Counted from the stretch's first letter, positions 8,514 to 17,520 are shown. The stretch is 64,000 bases of DNA from Rossellomorea pakistanensis (GCF_016908495.1 NZ_JAFBDZ010000007.1:1-64000), one strand, 5' to 3'. A program made the numbers and translations. The notes: generated by a model not told the origin, from the sequence alone.

Positions 8514-9340
8514 ATCGACCCCTCCGTAGTAACAATTTTACGATTTGTCATTTCTAGAGCTTGTTCGATTCCTTTTCTTAACGTACTATTGGTATGGAAT
8601 TGGTTTAAGTTAATTCCCAAATTCACAATCGTCTGGGCAATTTCCGGGCGGATTCCTACTAACATACATTTTGCGCCTACCAACCGAACCGCATCTGCTG
8701 CTTGTATGATATGATGAGCCACCATGGTATCCACAACCGGTACTCCTGTGATATCGATTAATACTACCTCAGCACGGTGGTTTACAACACCGCTTAGTAA
8801 GTTTTCCATAATCAGCTTAGCTCTTTCAGTATCAATGGTGCCAACTAATGGCATGACGGAAATCTTATCAAAAACTGGAATTAGTGATGCTGAAAGCTCC
8901 TGTAAAGCAATTTTCTGTAATGAAACGGTTCGATCCCATGTAGTGGTATAGGCATTGACGATTTCATTGTGCATCGGAGACATCCATTTATCGAGTTTAT
9001 GTACAAAGTCTGCGTAATTCTCTTTATTAATCGTTCCTATTTCCATTAAACCATCGTAGACTATTCGGTCAAAAATTCTTAGCCCACTCGTTACAAAAGC
9101 TAACGGCCACCCAAGACGAACAACTTTCTCGGCAAATCCTTTTAATTTTGAAGAATAATCATCTGAATCTTCTAAATTTGAAATAATTAAATCAACAAAG
9201 TCATGACTCGTTTTGGAAAAAACTTGTTCAGAGATCACCTCTAAAACCTTTTCGTCAGCTTCTGCCTTTACCCTTTCTTTCCATTTTTCTACAAGGTCTG
9301 CCTTGTTTTCCAGTATGAAATCTTGCACTTGACTATACAT
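8510..9340 (-). CDS. rsbRA: RsbR (RsbRA-type) stressosome sensor
   Basis: This protein of 276 residues has an N-terminal non-haem globin-like sensor half (1-150) and a C-terminal STAS domain. The two threonines phosphorylated by RsbT in B. subtilis RsbRA, Thr171 and Thr205, are at the same numbers here (GTIDTERA and PVVDTMVA). It is the first gene of the rsb block and has its own promoter about 160 nt upstream. In B. subtilis it follows mazEF directly, but here a repeat-rich spacer of 750 nt intervenes. The ribosome binding site is GGAG 8 nt before the ATG. Confidence 0.93.
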   Translation of the reverse strand: MYSQVQDFILENKADLVEKWKERVKAEADEKVLEVISEQVFSKTSHDFVDLIISNLEDSDDYSSKLKGFAEKVVRLGWPLAFVTSGLRIFDRIVYDGLMEIGTINKENYADFVHKLDKWMSPMHNEIVNAYTTTWDRTVSLQKIALQELSASLIPVFDKISVMPLVGTIDTERAKLIMENLLSGVVNHRAEVVLIDITGVPVVDTMVAHHIIQAADAVRLVGAKCMLVGIRPEIAQTIVNLGINLNQFHTNSTLRKGIEQALEMTNRKIVTTEGSI

Positions 9341-9497
9341 GTAGTCATCTCCATTCTACCATATCCATTTTCTATTAATTTTCCTAAATTGAAGTTGTAA
9401 CTTTATTTTAATGCTATTAATCATATACTTCTTTGAATCTCACTCAACCTTAATGAACTTTTTCATCCATGTTACTTTCCAAATTCCGTATATTAAT

Positions 9498-9526
9498 ATT
9501 ATAAAGCTCATAGTATAATTTGTCAT
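9498..9526 (-). promoter_or_regulatory. sigma-A promoter of the rsbR operon
   Basis: On the minus strand ATGACA (9521-9526), a 17-nt spacer and TATAAT (9498-9503) predict a 5' leader of about 150 nt for rsbR. It lies on the rsbR side of the repeat array, so the operon does not depend on read-through from mazEF. Confidence 0.65.
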
Positions 9527-9539
9527 TTAGTGAGGAAAA

Positions 9540-9612
9540 GTGAAGATGGCTAGATTAGAGAGGGAATGGCCAAGGTTGCCACTTCCATTGGCAACGCCAT
9601 TCTAACTGAACA
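9540..9612. repeat. degenerate copy of a dispersed Bacillus intergenic repeat
   Basis: The stretch containing CCAAGGTTGCCACTTCC and TTGGCAACGCCATTCT resembles the block CTAAGGTCGCCACGTCC...GTGGCAATGCCTTTCT at about 49829-49858. It therefore appears to be a diverged copy of the family at 49664-49966. Confidence 0.4.
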
Positions 9613-9620
9613 CCGTGAAA

Positions 9621-9776
9621 GCGAAAAATGACGGTATAAAAAAAGCTCTATGGTGCCACGAAAAACCGAAATAGAGAAAAAGACGGTACGAAAAGAGCTC
9701 TTTGGCGCCATGAAAAACCGGAATAGAGAAAATGAGGGTATGAAAGAGATCCATGATACCGTAAAAACAGAAATAA
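9621..9776 (+). repeat. tandem array, 3 units of exactly 52 nt
   Basis: Three imperfect units start at 9621, 9673 and 9725. The motif GGTA recurs at 9633, 9685 and 9737, exactly 52 nt apart. Shared blocks are GAAAAGAGCTC (variably spelled) and CCATGAAAAACCG. GGTA...TRCC can pair across a 16-nt loop in most units. A related array lies at 17319-17474 in the opposite orientation. A 52-nt period is not a multiple of three, so it is not coding. It fills part of the mazF-rsbR spacer. The remainder of 9777-10060 shows nothing I can name. Confidence 0.85.
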
Positions 9777-10059
9777 TGTTATTACTTTTGTAGGTTTTAT
9801 AGGGATCAGAGGACCTTTTGAGGACGTCATTTACTTTTCGAGTTTTTATGACCTTATAGACTTTTTTTAAGGTTGGCATTTTTCTATTGTATGCTTCACG
9901 ACCACATACAACTAGCGGAGTGTCATTTTTCTTTTATACTTCCTCGTTTTATCAGCGAGCATGGTCCTTATGATTTGACTCGGCTTATGACTCCTGCCGG
10001 GTCTAAACACTCATGCCTGACAAGCATTACCAAGTCTTAAAGAAGCTTTTAAACACAAC

Positions 10060-10092
10060 AAAAAAACACCCCTCGGATTGGAAGAGCGTTTC
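10060..10092 (-). terminator. terminator of mazEF
   Basis: On the minus strand AAACGCTC can pair (with two G-T pairs) with GGGTGTTT, and seven T residues follow. Confidence 0.6.
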
Positions 10093-10094
10093 TT

Positions 10095-10445
10095 TTAAAA
10101 CTGTATAAGTCCGACACTAATTTGTAGAGCGTCATCTACTTTTTCCATCATTTCATCATCTAGATGGGTAATTTTATCCGTTAAGCGCTGTTTATCAATC
10201 GTTCTAATTTGTTCGAGCAAGATAACGGAATCTCGTTCAAAGCCATATCGCTTTGCATCAATCTCAACATGAGTAGGCAGTTTTGCTTTTTGGATTTGGG
10301 CTGTGATAGCAGCCACAATCACAGTGGGACTAAACCGATTTCCTATGTCATTCTGAATGACTAGTACTGGGCGTACACCACCTTGTTCAGAACCAACAAC
10401 AGGAGATAGGTCCGCAAAATACACGTCACCACGTTTAACAATCAA
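10095..10445 (-). CDS. ndoA: MazF/EndoA mRNA interferase toxin
   Basis: The product of 116 residues is nearly identical in pattern to B. subtilis Endo[21 protein letters not shown] at the N-terminus, [12 protein letters not shown] and [14 protein letters not shown]. It cleaves single-stranded mRNA at U-ACAU-type sites in B. subtilis. It follows the antitoxin gene by 4 nt and ends at a terminator. Confidence 0.96.
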   Translation of the reverse strand: MIVKRGDVYFADLSPVVGSEQGGVRPVLVIQNDIGNRFSPTVIVAAITAQIQKAKLPTHVEIDAKRYGFERDSVILLEQIRTIDKQRLTDKITHLDDEMMEKVDDALQISVGLIQF

Positions 10446-10449
10446 AGGT

Positions 10450-10734
10450 TTAGCCTCCGCTTACTAATCGTTCGACTGTGTGCTCTGCCTCGTATTCCGC
10501 TTGAATTGCCTCAGAAGCAATGGCCAAATTAATTTTAGCCATTTCCATATATCCGCGTCTCATAGATTCACGAATTTGGCGTTTCTTGCGTTCACGTAAA
10601 TACATTTTAGTCGCACGATAAATAAACTCATTTCGATTCACATTTTCTTGTTCAGCAAAGCCGTCTAGTTCCGTTACGAGCTGTTGCGGTAAGCGAATTA
10701 AGATTTCTGTTGTTGTTGCGCTGGTTTCAGACAC
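10450..10734 (-). CDS. ndoAI: MazE-type antitoxin EndoAI
   Basis: This ribbon-helix-helix antitoxin of 94 residues has an N-terminal DNA-binding part ([20 protein letters not shown]) and a C-terminal tail that would bind MazF. The start is a GTG with GGAGG 8 nt upstream. The pair lies after alr, as in B. subtilis. Confidence 0.93.
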   Translation of the reverse strand: MSETSATTTEILIRLPQQLVTELDGFAEQENVNRNEFIYRATKMYLRERKKRQIRESMRRGYMEMAKINLAIASEAIQAEYEAEHTVERLVSGG

Positions 10735-10879
10735 AAACTACACCTCCACAAATCACTACAAATACCGTTTCGTTTAAATACCATACCTATCATACCATCT
10801 ATTTAGGCAAGATAAAAGACAAATTGTAAATTCTTTCTCTATTATAGGCTTAAAAGTGCTTTAATTATGCATATATCTT

Positions 10880-12070
10880 CTATTCTACATGATTTTTCAA
10901 AAAATCACTAGATACTAGAAGCTTATTCGACACTTCAATTGGTTTTTCGTTTTGAATATAAATTCTTGGAACACGATTTGATATAATACAAGGAATTTCG
11001 TAATTGATGGTATCAAGCCTTTTTGCGACTTCATCCATAGAAATAAATCCTTCTCCTTGACTGCCAATCAATGTAACTTTTTCACCTAATGGGATTTCTT
11101 CAGAGAGTTTCACCATACATTGATCCATACAAATCCTCCCGATAATCGGGGCTCTTTTATTATTCACTAAAATTTCTTGTCCCTGAAGCTTTCTTAACCA
11201 CCCATCGGCATATCCAATTGGAATTGTACCAATCCATTCTTCTTGACTCGTTTCATAGGTTGCTCCATAGCTGACTTTTTCCCCTTCCGATAATTTTTTC
11301 ACCAGAGATAAACGTGAATGTAAGGAGAAAACTTGTTTTAATTCAAAGGGTAATCGATCTTTTATTTCTATTGATGGCGAGAGCCCATACATTGAAATTC
11401 CTACCCTTACAGAATTAAAATGAGACTCTGCAAACCTTAAAGTTGCTGCACTATTGGCAGAGTGAATATATTTAGGAGGAATTTCCAGTGAATTCTTCAA
11501 CTCTAAAAAGGTTTTCAGCTGCTTCCTATAGTAGCTTTCATCGAGTTCATCCGCTGTCGCAAAATGGGTGAATAATCCCTCGAAGACAAAATTTGATTGA
11601 GTGTTGATATATTCCTCAATCATTTTTAAATCTTCCACTTCCCTGACACCGATGCGCCCCATCCCTGTGTCACATTTTACATGTAAGTTCAGGAGATCAT
11701 CTACATTTAGAAACTTTCTAGCTTCTTTTAACCAATCATAATAAAAAACAGTAAGTGAAATTTTATTCTCACAAGCAAGTTTAACATTTTCAGGTCTAGT
11801 AGCTCCAAGAACTAATATAGGAGCATCGATTCCGTTACGCCTTAACGCTAATGCCTCATCCAAAAATGCTACTGCGAGTCCATGGGCACCATTTTCAAGT
11901 GCTGTTTTGGCCACTTGAATATCTCCATGCCCATACGCATTGGCTTTTACAACTGCAAACATATGAACATCCTGAGGCAAATGTTTTTTAATAGATGTAA
12001 CATTATGCTTTAGGTCATCTAAATTGATTTCAACCCATGTATCCCTATAAAATTGCGTCTGAGTTTCCAT
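10880..12070 (-). CDS. alr: alanine racemase
   Basis: This PLP enzyme of 396 residues interconverts L- and D-alanine for peptidoglycan. The PLP lysine is Lys42 (VVKANAYGHG) and the catalytic tyrosine is Tyr268 (KVSYGATYE). HVKCDTGMGRIG and GRICMDQCMV are further family signatures. It belongs with ydcC, mazEF and acpS in the conserved Bacillus dal region, and D-alanine feeds Ddl (23414) and MurF (21909). Confidence 0.97.
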   Translation of the reverse strand: METQTQFYRDTWVEINLDDLKHNVTSIKKHLPQDVHMFAVVKANAYGHGDIQVAKTALENGAHGLAVAFLDEALALRRNGIDAPILVLGATRPENVKLACENKISLTVFYYDWLKEARKFLNVDDLLNLHVKCDTGMGRIGVREVEDLKMIEEYINTQSNFVFEGLFTHFATADELDESYYRKQLKTFLELKNSLEIPPKYIHSANSAATLRFAESHFNSVRVGISMYGLSPSIEIKDRLPFELKQVFSLHSRLSLVKKLSEGEKVSYGATYETSQEEWIGTIPIGYADGWLRKLQGQEILVNNKRAPIIGRICMDQCMVKLSEEIPLGEKVTLIGSQGEGFISMDEVAKRLDTINYEIPCIISNRVPRIYIQNEKPIEVSNKLLVSSDFLKNHVE

Positions 12071-12251
12071 CTAATCACTTCCAAAATTAAAGACTCTCAT
12101 TCAAACGAGAACGATAACTTTGATTATTCAACGAATATGGAAAACTGTCAAATACTAATAGAGAAATCTGTAAATGAATTGTTGGTTATCATTCCTTAAA
12201 TTTCTCATACCACCAAATTATGAATATGCCCACTCGAGTACAAATATGAAC

Positions 12252-12302
12252 AAAAAAAGAAAGACTGTTGCAAAGCTTCTTACCTTGCATCCAGTCTTTC
12301 TG
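12252..12302 (-). terminator. terminator of the ydcC-type gene
   Basis: On the minus strand AGAAAGACTG pairs with CAGTCTTTCT, with an inner TGCAA/TTGCA helix, and is followed by seven T residues. Confidence 0.82.
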
Positions 12303-12313
12303 TGAACTATTTA

Positions 12314-13327
12314 TTACTTACTCATTGAACCCTGAACCGATTGGGCCACGGAAATCATTTCTTCCGGTGATAGATCTTGTGAAGCAAGCATATAGTCTAC
12401 TCCATCAAAAGTCCAGCGGATGGAATGGTCAGTCATTGCCCCCATTGTATATCCAAGGTTTACGAGGTCTCCATTAACCGTTGTTGAAACGGTCATCGTT
12501 GGGATTACCTCTGACTTTTCTTGTACAAGTGTATAGGATTTTTCACCCTCATAGGTTAATACAACCCGTTTACCAGTTGATGTTAAAATCTCCTTTTCAT
12601 CCACTAGTTCTGTACCCGTAATTTCTGTTGTCGGATACAGTACTGTAAACTCTGAATCACTGACCTTTGCATTAACTGGGACTTCTAATTGGGCTCCCGT
12701 CATGTTTTTCTTCATATCAAAATCTTTTTTCTCAAAGCTTGCTTTTGTATCCATTTTCGAAAACTCAACCGTTACAAGGGCATTTCGGTCCGCATCCATC
12801 ACTTTAACTGAAGCAGGTGTTAAATCTTTTTTGTTAAAGCTGATTTCTTGGGTAGGAAGCATTTGGCTATTTTGGTATCTTGTTTTCGTTTCGAAAACAT
12901 AATGGTTTTTCGTCTCTTTAAATTTAGCTTCCTTATCTTCCTTAATATCTTTTACGAGGGATTCAAATAAATACGCTTGACTACTGTTAGATGGCCATTC
13001 ACTTTGAAACTTAAAGCTTTTGTTGAGGGCTGGTGTTAAAACAAAAACCCCTTCTTCATTTCTCAAAATCATTTGGCTTTGATCTCTGGCTTCATTTTTC
13101 AAATGAACACGATAATAATTGGGATCATTATGCCAAACCTCAACATCATATGTTTGCGGCTCTTCGCCTACTTGGAGGGTCATTTTGGCATCCGCCTTAT
13201 ACCCCTTGATATCTTCCACTTTTGCGCTAAGATCTTTAACAACATCTTCTTGCGATTTTGCTCCACATGCGGTAAGGACGAGAACCGTCACCATGGCTGC
13301 TAATAAAATCAATAATTTTCCTCTCAT
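12314..13327 (-). CDS. ydcC: LolA-like sporulation lipoprotein (YdcC type)
   Basis: This lipoprotein of 337 residues starts MRGKLLILLAAMVTVLVL followed by the lipobox LTAC. The rest has an outer-membrane-lipoprotein-carrier (LolA/LolB) type fold, with repeated beta-strand stretches such as YKADAKMTLQVG and LPTQEISFNKKDLTPASV. The B. subtilis homologue is made in the mother cell under sigma-E, and its exact role is unclear. I use the ATG at 13327, next to AAAGGGG and the signal peptide, instead of an upstream in-frame start that would put 33 unrelated residues ahead of the signal sequence. Confidence 0.88.
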   Translation of the reverse strand: MRGKLLILLAAMVTVLVLTACGAKSQEDVVKDLSAKVEDIKGYKADAKMTLQVGEEPQTYDVEVWHNDPNYYRVHLKNEARDQSQMILRNEEGVFVLTPALNKSFKFQSEWPSNSSQAYLFESLVKDIKEDKEAKFKETKNHYVFETKTRYQNSQMLPTQEISFNKKDLTPASVKVMDADRNALVTVEFSKMDTKASFEKKDFDMKKNMTGAQLEVPVNAKVSDSEFTVLYPTTEITGTELVDEKEILTSTGKRVVLTYEGEKSYTLVQEKSEVIPTMTVSTTVNGDLVNLGYTMGAMTDHSIRWTFDGVDYMLASQDLSPEEMISVAQSVQGSMSK

Positions 13328-13538
13328 TCTTTCAACCCCTTTTGTCTCTGATACGGTTATGAGAGAGGGGAAAGCTTGCCACCCACAATGAACTTTCTTA
13401 TCTTTATTCATCCGTCCTTTTAACAAAAAAGATGACAGAAAGTGATTAGAGAATGATCAAGCCTTGTCTCTCCTATTGCACTATGAATATATGAGACAAC
13501 CTTGGGGATTATGCTATGAAAGATGACAAGCCATTTGA

Positions 13539-13895
13539 TTATTTTTCAATCACAACCTGTGCCACAGCATACTCTTTACTATGACTAATAGATAAATGTA
13601 CACCTTCTATCTGTGGCCTCATAATGTAGGGTTTCCCCATCGCATCCTTCATAATTTCGATATCCAAGAAAGACAAACGAGAACCGATTCCAGTTCCTTC
13701 TGCTTTCGCATAGGCTTCTTTTGCCGCAAACCTCCCCGAAAGAAATTCTCCTCTTCTATCACTACGCAACGACAAGTATTCATCCTTTTCCTTGTCCGTT
13801 AAAATTCTATCTAAAAATTTCGGTTGTTTACTGGAAAGGGCTTTAATTCTTCCAATTTCTACGATATCTACACCAATCCCTTTAATCATATTCAT
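13539..13895 (-). CDS. acpS: holo-[acyl-carrier-protein] synthase
   Basis: This enzyme of 118 residues transfers the phosphopantetheine arm from CoA to acyl carrier protein. Family signatures are [11 protein letters not shown] with the Mg-binding Asp, [17 protein letters not shown] and [17 protein letters not shown]. The start has AAGGAG about 5 nt upstream. It is divergent from the rhomboid gene. Confidence 0.96.
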   Translation of the reverse strand: MNMIKGIGVDIVEIGRIKALSSKQPKFLDRILTDKEKDEYLSLRSDRRGEFLSGRFAAKEAYAKAEGTGIGSRLSFLDIEIMKDAMGKPYIMRPQIEGVHLSISHSKEYAVAQVVIEK

Positions 13896-13995
13896 TTCAT
13901 CTCCTTCTATTTATATAAATACAAGCATATGTTTCTGTACTAAGAGGTAAAATGAGTGCCATTCAACTCTAAAATCGTTACAATAATCATTAAGT

Positions 13996-14154
13996 AAGAC
14001 TCTTTTCGTAAACTTTGTTGTTCTTGGTCAAATATGATAAATAATTCAAGATTAGTAAAACATCCATTGCTTTGATGAAAAATGCCCCGAAACCTTCATC
14101 ATTATGGGTTTCTATTCTTGTTTGAAAAGCAGCGATCTTTGCGAAAACAGCCTT
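13996..14154. mobile_element. MITE-like element, copy 1
   Basis: A 159-nt element is bounded by imperfect terminal inverted repeats: AAGACTCTTTTCGTAAA at the left end and TTTGCGAAAACAGCCTT at the right end. No transposase is inside. The same ends occur at 44756-44885 and 50699-50780. It fills most of the acpS-rhomboid spacer and ends 25 nt before the rhomboid start, so it may carry or disturb that promoter. Confidence 0.65.
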
Positions 14155-14179
14155 AAGTATAGTGTAGGAGGGGAAAAAT

Positions 14180-14779
14180 TTGTTCGTTCGAACAGAAAGC
14201 TTCTCACAATTCATTCGATTCTATCCTATCATTTCCATCATCGTCTTTATACATTTGGTTTTATACGGCATGACTATTCTTCCACTTGTGCCTCACTTAT
14301 GGGTATATGAACAATTAGCGGGAGTGAATCTTTATATTTTTAACGGTGAATGGTGGCGACTCTTTACCCCCATTTTCGTCCATATGGGATTTGCTCATTT
14401 CTTATTCAACTCATTTTCATTAGTATTATTTGGTCCAGCTTTGGAACGATTTTTAGGTAAGTTCTGGTTTGTAACCGTATATTTAGGTACGGGAATCATC
14501 GCCAATATTGCTACCTACTTATTTAAACCATTAACATATAGTCACGTCGGGGCTTCAGGAGCTATCTTTGGGTTATTCGGTCTTTACTTAGCCATGGTCA
14601 TCTTTCATAAACATATGCTAACTCGACAAAATAAACAAATCATCCTTCCGATCGTTGTTATCGGATTAATCATGACCTTTGTCCAATCAGGAATAAATCT
14701 TACCGCACATGTCGTCGGTTTACTAGCAGGGGTAGCCATTGGCTGGGTTTTATTACCTCGGTTAAAAAGGACGTTTTAA
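14180..14779 (+). CDS. rhomboid family intramembrane serine protease
   Basis: This protein of 199 residues has six predicted membrane helices. The catalytic serine is Ser126 (HVGASGAIFGL), the catalytic histidine is His177 (LTAHVVGLLAG), and the conserved FVHMGFAHFLFNS loop is present. It cleaves transmembrane substrates within the bilayer. A rhomboid gene (ydcA) also neighbours acpS in B. subtilis. The start is TTG with GGAGG 8 nt upstream. Confidence 0.92.
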   Translation: MFVRTESFSQFIRFYPIISIIVFIHLVLYGMTILPLVPHLWVYEQLAGVNLYIFNGEWWRLFTPIFVHMGFAHFLFNSFSLVLFGPALERFLGKFWFVTVYLGTGIIANIATYLFKPLTYSHVGASGAIFGLFGLYLAMVIFHKHMLTRQNKQIILPIVVIGLIMTFVQSGINLTAHVVGLLAGVAIGWVLLPRLKRTF

Positions 14780-14839
14780 GATTTAATCGGCGCTCAATAT
14801 GTAACATCCGAATACGAACATTATAAGATTTTGTCGAAC

Positions 14840-14944
14840 GGTCAATATCTATTAGAGTTTGGACAAATTAATGGCCGCAACGGACAAATTAGTTGACGTA
14901 ATAGTCAATTCAGACTCATTTTTGGACAAATTAATGAATTTCAA
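14840..14944 (-). repeat. degenerate array with exact 21-nt period (TTTGTCC family), copy A
   Basis: Five units start at 14840, 14861, 14882, 14903 and 14924. On the plus strand they begin GGTCAATATC, GGACAAATTA, GGACAAATTA, AGTCAATTCA and GGACAAATTA, each followed by 11 unrelated bases. Read on the minus strand this is the same family as 61319-61423, including the end block ATATTGACC-RTTCGACAAA. Confidence 0.8.
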
Positions 14945-14960
14945 TTCCTTTATCATTAGC

Positions 14961-14993
14961 AAAGGGTTGACCCTATCATTAGGTCAACCCTTT
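14961..14993. terminator. symmetric hairpin between converging genes
   Basis: AAAGGGTTGACC pairs with GGTCAACCCTTT across an 8-nt loop, between the ends of the rhomboid gene and the ydbT-type gene. A strong T run is lacking, so it may be a weak bidirectional terminator. Confidence 0.6.
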
Positions 14994-14997
14994 ACTC

Positions 14998-16533
14998 TTA
15001 AAATTCATCCATTATGGGGCCGTCATCACCCTTATGGAAATGAATCCTCGTACCGGTTGAATGATGATCTGGCTGATACCAATGATAGACTTCATTAATG
15101 GCTTCTGTTTCTAAGTCCACGACTTTCCCTACTGCACCGCCAACTCCAGATTTTATTGTTACACGTAAAGTCGCTAAGTCTTTTTTAGTCTGAAACCAAC
15201 TCTCGGTTACCTCCAATGATTGAATACGATTCTTTTTCATATAAACGGTATGTTTCACAATGTTTCTATATCTAACAGCCAATTGATGATCGTTTATATT
15301 CCATCCCGCAGCTAGATATTTCCCATATCCTATCAAGAGTGCCGGAACTAAGAGTAATAGTGAATACAATCCTATAGGCCAAAAAATAATCGGCAAGGCA
15401 ATGACAACAGGGAGAACGACTAAACAATGTCTAAATAGATATCTTTTCAGAGCACGTTTTGGTACGGTTTCATAATCTAAATCCAAATTATATTGAGGTA
15501 AAATGGTCGATAAAATATTCTCGATTTCTTTCTTTTTCACCATTGGCAGAAGTTTTATATCTGTACTGTCCTTATCCAGCACTGATCCCCCAGCACTCTC
15601 AATTTGAACGGTGGCGTACCCAAGAGGTTGTCGGATTAAATTCTCAAGGATGCGAATTCCTTGAATTCGATTAAGAGGAATCGTCGTTTGTTTCTTTTCA
15701 AGAAGACCTCTTGTAATAATGATATCTGTGTCTATTTTTTTCACGGTAAAGTTAGCATTCACAAGTATAGTACCAAAGATCGCTAATCCATAGGCGAGCA
15801 GTAATCCAAGGAGCACCACCACACTAACAATAAGAACGCCACTTCTGACAAATTCCTCTAGCTCTTTAAAAACCAACTCATAAGGAATAATTTCGTTAAA
15901 CTGAGATAGAAATAGCATCGCACCACCTATTACGACACCAATTCCACCAGAGGTTACCGCCATGAGGATGAGGTCTTTAAATGACATCTGGTAAATGACT
16001 TCTTCCTGCTGTTTATCTTCGTGTTCGAGTTTAGATGAATTCCCTACTTTTTCGGAATTCCTTTGTTTTTTTGCATTATAAATAATCTCTTGAAGCTCTT
16101 TTGCATCCTCGAGAGAAATCGCGGTTAATTCCGCTTCTGCTTGTGATTTATCAGAAGCACCTGCTGTTTCTACCTTTATTTTCACCAAACCAAACGGTCT
16201 ATGAATGATGCTTTCCGTTGAATTTAAGCTTTGAATTCGATCAAAGGGAATATATCTCTTTTTCTTAACCCATAAACCATATTCTATTCTAAGTTCATCA
16301 TTTTCTATCCAATAGGTAAAACGCAGCCACTTAATGATCCCAAATGCCAGAACAAAAACAAGAGTAACGACAATTGCAAAAAAAGGAAGATTATCAATAA
16401 AGAAATTTCCAGATGAAGATTCACCGCGATTCAGAAAAATAAGGAAGATGAATGGAATAATTAATTCTTTTAATTGTTTTAAAAAGCTAGCAACCGCAGA
16501 TATTGGATGAAGCTTCTTCTTCTCAGACATCAT
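14998..16533 (-). CDS. ydbT: membrane protein with bacterial PH domains (YdbT type)
   Basis: This membrane protein of 511 residues has several bPH2 domains, each beginning with a membrane pair and containing the conserved pattern KRYIPFDRIQSLN, QTTIPLNRIQGI and TVYMKKNRIQSLEV. The function is unknown in detail. B. subtilis ydbS-ydbT contribute to resistance to amylolysin-type lantibiotics, which I recall with moderate certainty. The start ATGATG overlaps the end of the upstream ydbS-type gene, so the two are translationally coupled. Confidence 0.85.
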   Translation of the reverse strand: MMSEKKKLHPISAVASFLKQLKELIIPFIFLIFLNRGESSSGNFFIDNLPFFAIVVTLVFVLAFGIIKWLRFTYWIENDELRIEYGLWVKKKRYIPFDRIQSLNSTESIIHRPFGLVKIKVETAGASDKSQAEAELTAISLEDAKELQEIIYNAKKQRNSEKVGNSSKLEHEDKQQEEVIYQMSFKDLILMAVTSGGIGVVIGGAMLFLSQFNEIIPYELVFKELEEFVRSGVLIVSVVVLLGLLLAYGLAIFGTILVNANFTVKKIDTDIIITRGLLEKKQTTIPLNRIQGIRILENLIRQPLGYATVQIESAGGSVLDKDSTDIKLLPMVKKKEIENILSTILPQYNLDLDYETVPKRALKRYLFRHCLVVLPVVIALPIIFWPIGLYSLLLLVPALLIGYGKYLAAGWNINDHQLAVRYRNIVKHTVYMKKNRIQSLEVTESWFQTKKDLATLRVTIKSGVGGAVGKVVDLETEAINEVYHWYQPDHHSTGTRIHFHKGDDGPIMDEF

Positions 16534-17002
16534 CTTCCGCCACCCTTGCTAATGAGGAAATTGAATCACGTAATTCATCTGCTTCATACATATCAAGTGC
16601 CGGAATCTCGTGGGTCGTAGCAGCAGTAGAAATGGTAATCGTCGCAAGCTTATACTTTCTTAAGATCGGACCCTGAACAGTATCGACATGTTGTACCCTG
16701 ACCATAGGAACTAGAGTTCTTTTAATAATAATGACTCCGTGCTGCAATTCAATTTCTTGTTCTCTTACTTCATACCTCCATCTTTTCCAGCGAATGTATG
16801 GAATGATTCGAATAAACAAAATTGCATAAATAATCGTAAAAACTACTGCTATTAAAGAAACCCAATAAGGCCAATCAAATATAATCGTTAACACAATGCT
16901 TGCAATCGTTAAAATTCCAATAATTGCGGAATGAATCATTCCATATAATCTCCAGACCGTTAATGCACGTTCTGAGATCCTTCTATTGGGTGCTCTATTC
17001 AC
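16523..17002 (-). CDS. ydbS: small membrane protein with one bPH2 domain (YdbS type)
   Basis: This protein of 159 residues has two membrane helices (AIIGILTIASIVLTIIF and WVSLIAVVFTIIYAILFI) and a bPH2 domain (KRTLVPMVRVQHVDTVQGPI). The start is taken at the GTG at 17002 with GGAGG 7 nt upstream, which gives the same length as B. subtilis YdbS. An upstream TTG would lack a binding site. It pairs with the downstream ydbT-type gene. Confidence 0.85.
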   Translation of the reverse strand: MNRAPNRRISERALTVWRLYGMIHSAIIGILTIASIVLTIIFDWPYWVSLIAVVFTIIYAILFIRIIPYIRWKRWRYEVREQEIELQHGVIIIKRTLVPMVRVQHVDTVQGPILRKYKLATITISTAATTHEIPALDMYEADELRDSISSLARVAEDDV

Positions 17003-17318
17003 GCCTACCCCTCCCAAAAACTAACATATTATCTATACCTTTCTATTGTATACGAATCTGTAGTCCTTTTGGTTTCATCTTCAAGGAATTCGGACGAACA
17101 TACAAGAATACTTTATGATAGCATAGTCATGGACAACAGACTTCATACAAGAAAAGCAAGCATCTTCAGGACCGACAATAAAGCGGATCTAATAATTACT
17201 CACGCTCAAATTTATGAGTAAGGGCAAAATTATGTTGGCGCGGTCAGTTTTTGTGGAGAAAACCATGATAATTTGTAATAGGATAGGTTTCCGAAGCTTT
17301 TAAGGTCGTATTTTTACT
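17003..17318. other. upstream spacer of the ydbS-type gene, nothing recognised
   Basis: About 300 nt lie between ydbS and the 52-nt array. I see no open frame with a ribosome binding site and no stable hairpin. The promoter of ydbS-ydbT must lie here, but I cannot single it out. Confidence 0.5.
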
Positions 17319-17474
17319 TTAGTAGATTTTTATGGCATCATTGAGTTCTTTGCTTACCTTCATTTTAGATTCTGCTTGTTTTCATGGCATCGTGGAGCTC
17401 TTTTCTTACCATGATCCTCACTTTTGCGATTTTTCATGGTATCATTAAGCTCTTTTCTTACCACCATCCGCACT
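17319..17474 (-). repeat. tandem array, 3 units of exactly 52 nt (same family as 9621-9776)
   Basis: Read on the minus strand, units begin at 17474, 17422 and 17370. The complement of GGTA (TACC) occurs at 17355, 17407 and 17459, exactly 52 nt apart. Shared blocks are GGTAAGAAAAGAGCT and GATRCCATGAAAA. GGTA pairs with TACC or TGCC in each unit. A further degraded unit may continue to about 17300. Confidence 0.85.
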
Positions 17475-17520
17475 ATTTTTGATCTTGAACTCCATGATTC
17501 TCTACATTATCAGGACTAAT

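Noticed and set aside
12268..12477. plus-strand frame over the end of the lipoprotein gene
   Set aside because: It lies antisense to the well-supported ydcC-type gene and its terminator.
13990..14214. 74-residue minus-strand reading frame before the rhomboid gene
   Set aside because: It spans the MITE-like element and the rhomboid start region, has no binding site, and its sequence follows the element's inverted ends.
14859..15098. 79-residue plus-strand frame after the rhomboid gene
   Set aside because: It is made of the 21-nt array and the antisense of the ydbT-type gene end, without a ribosome binding site.
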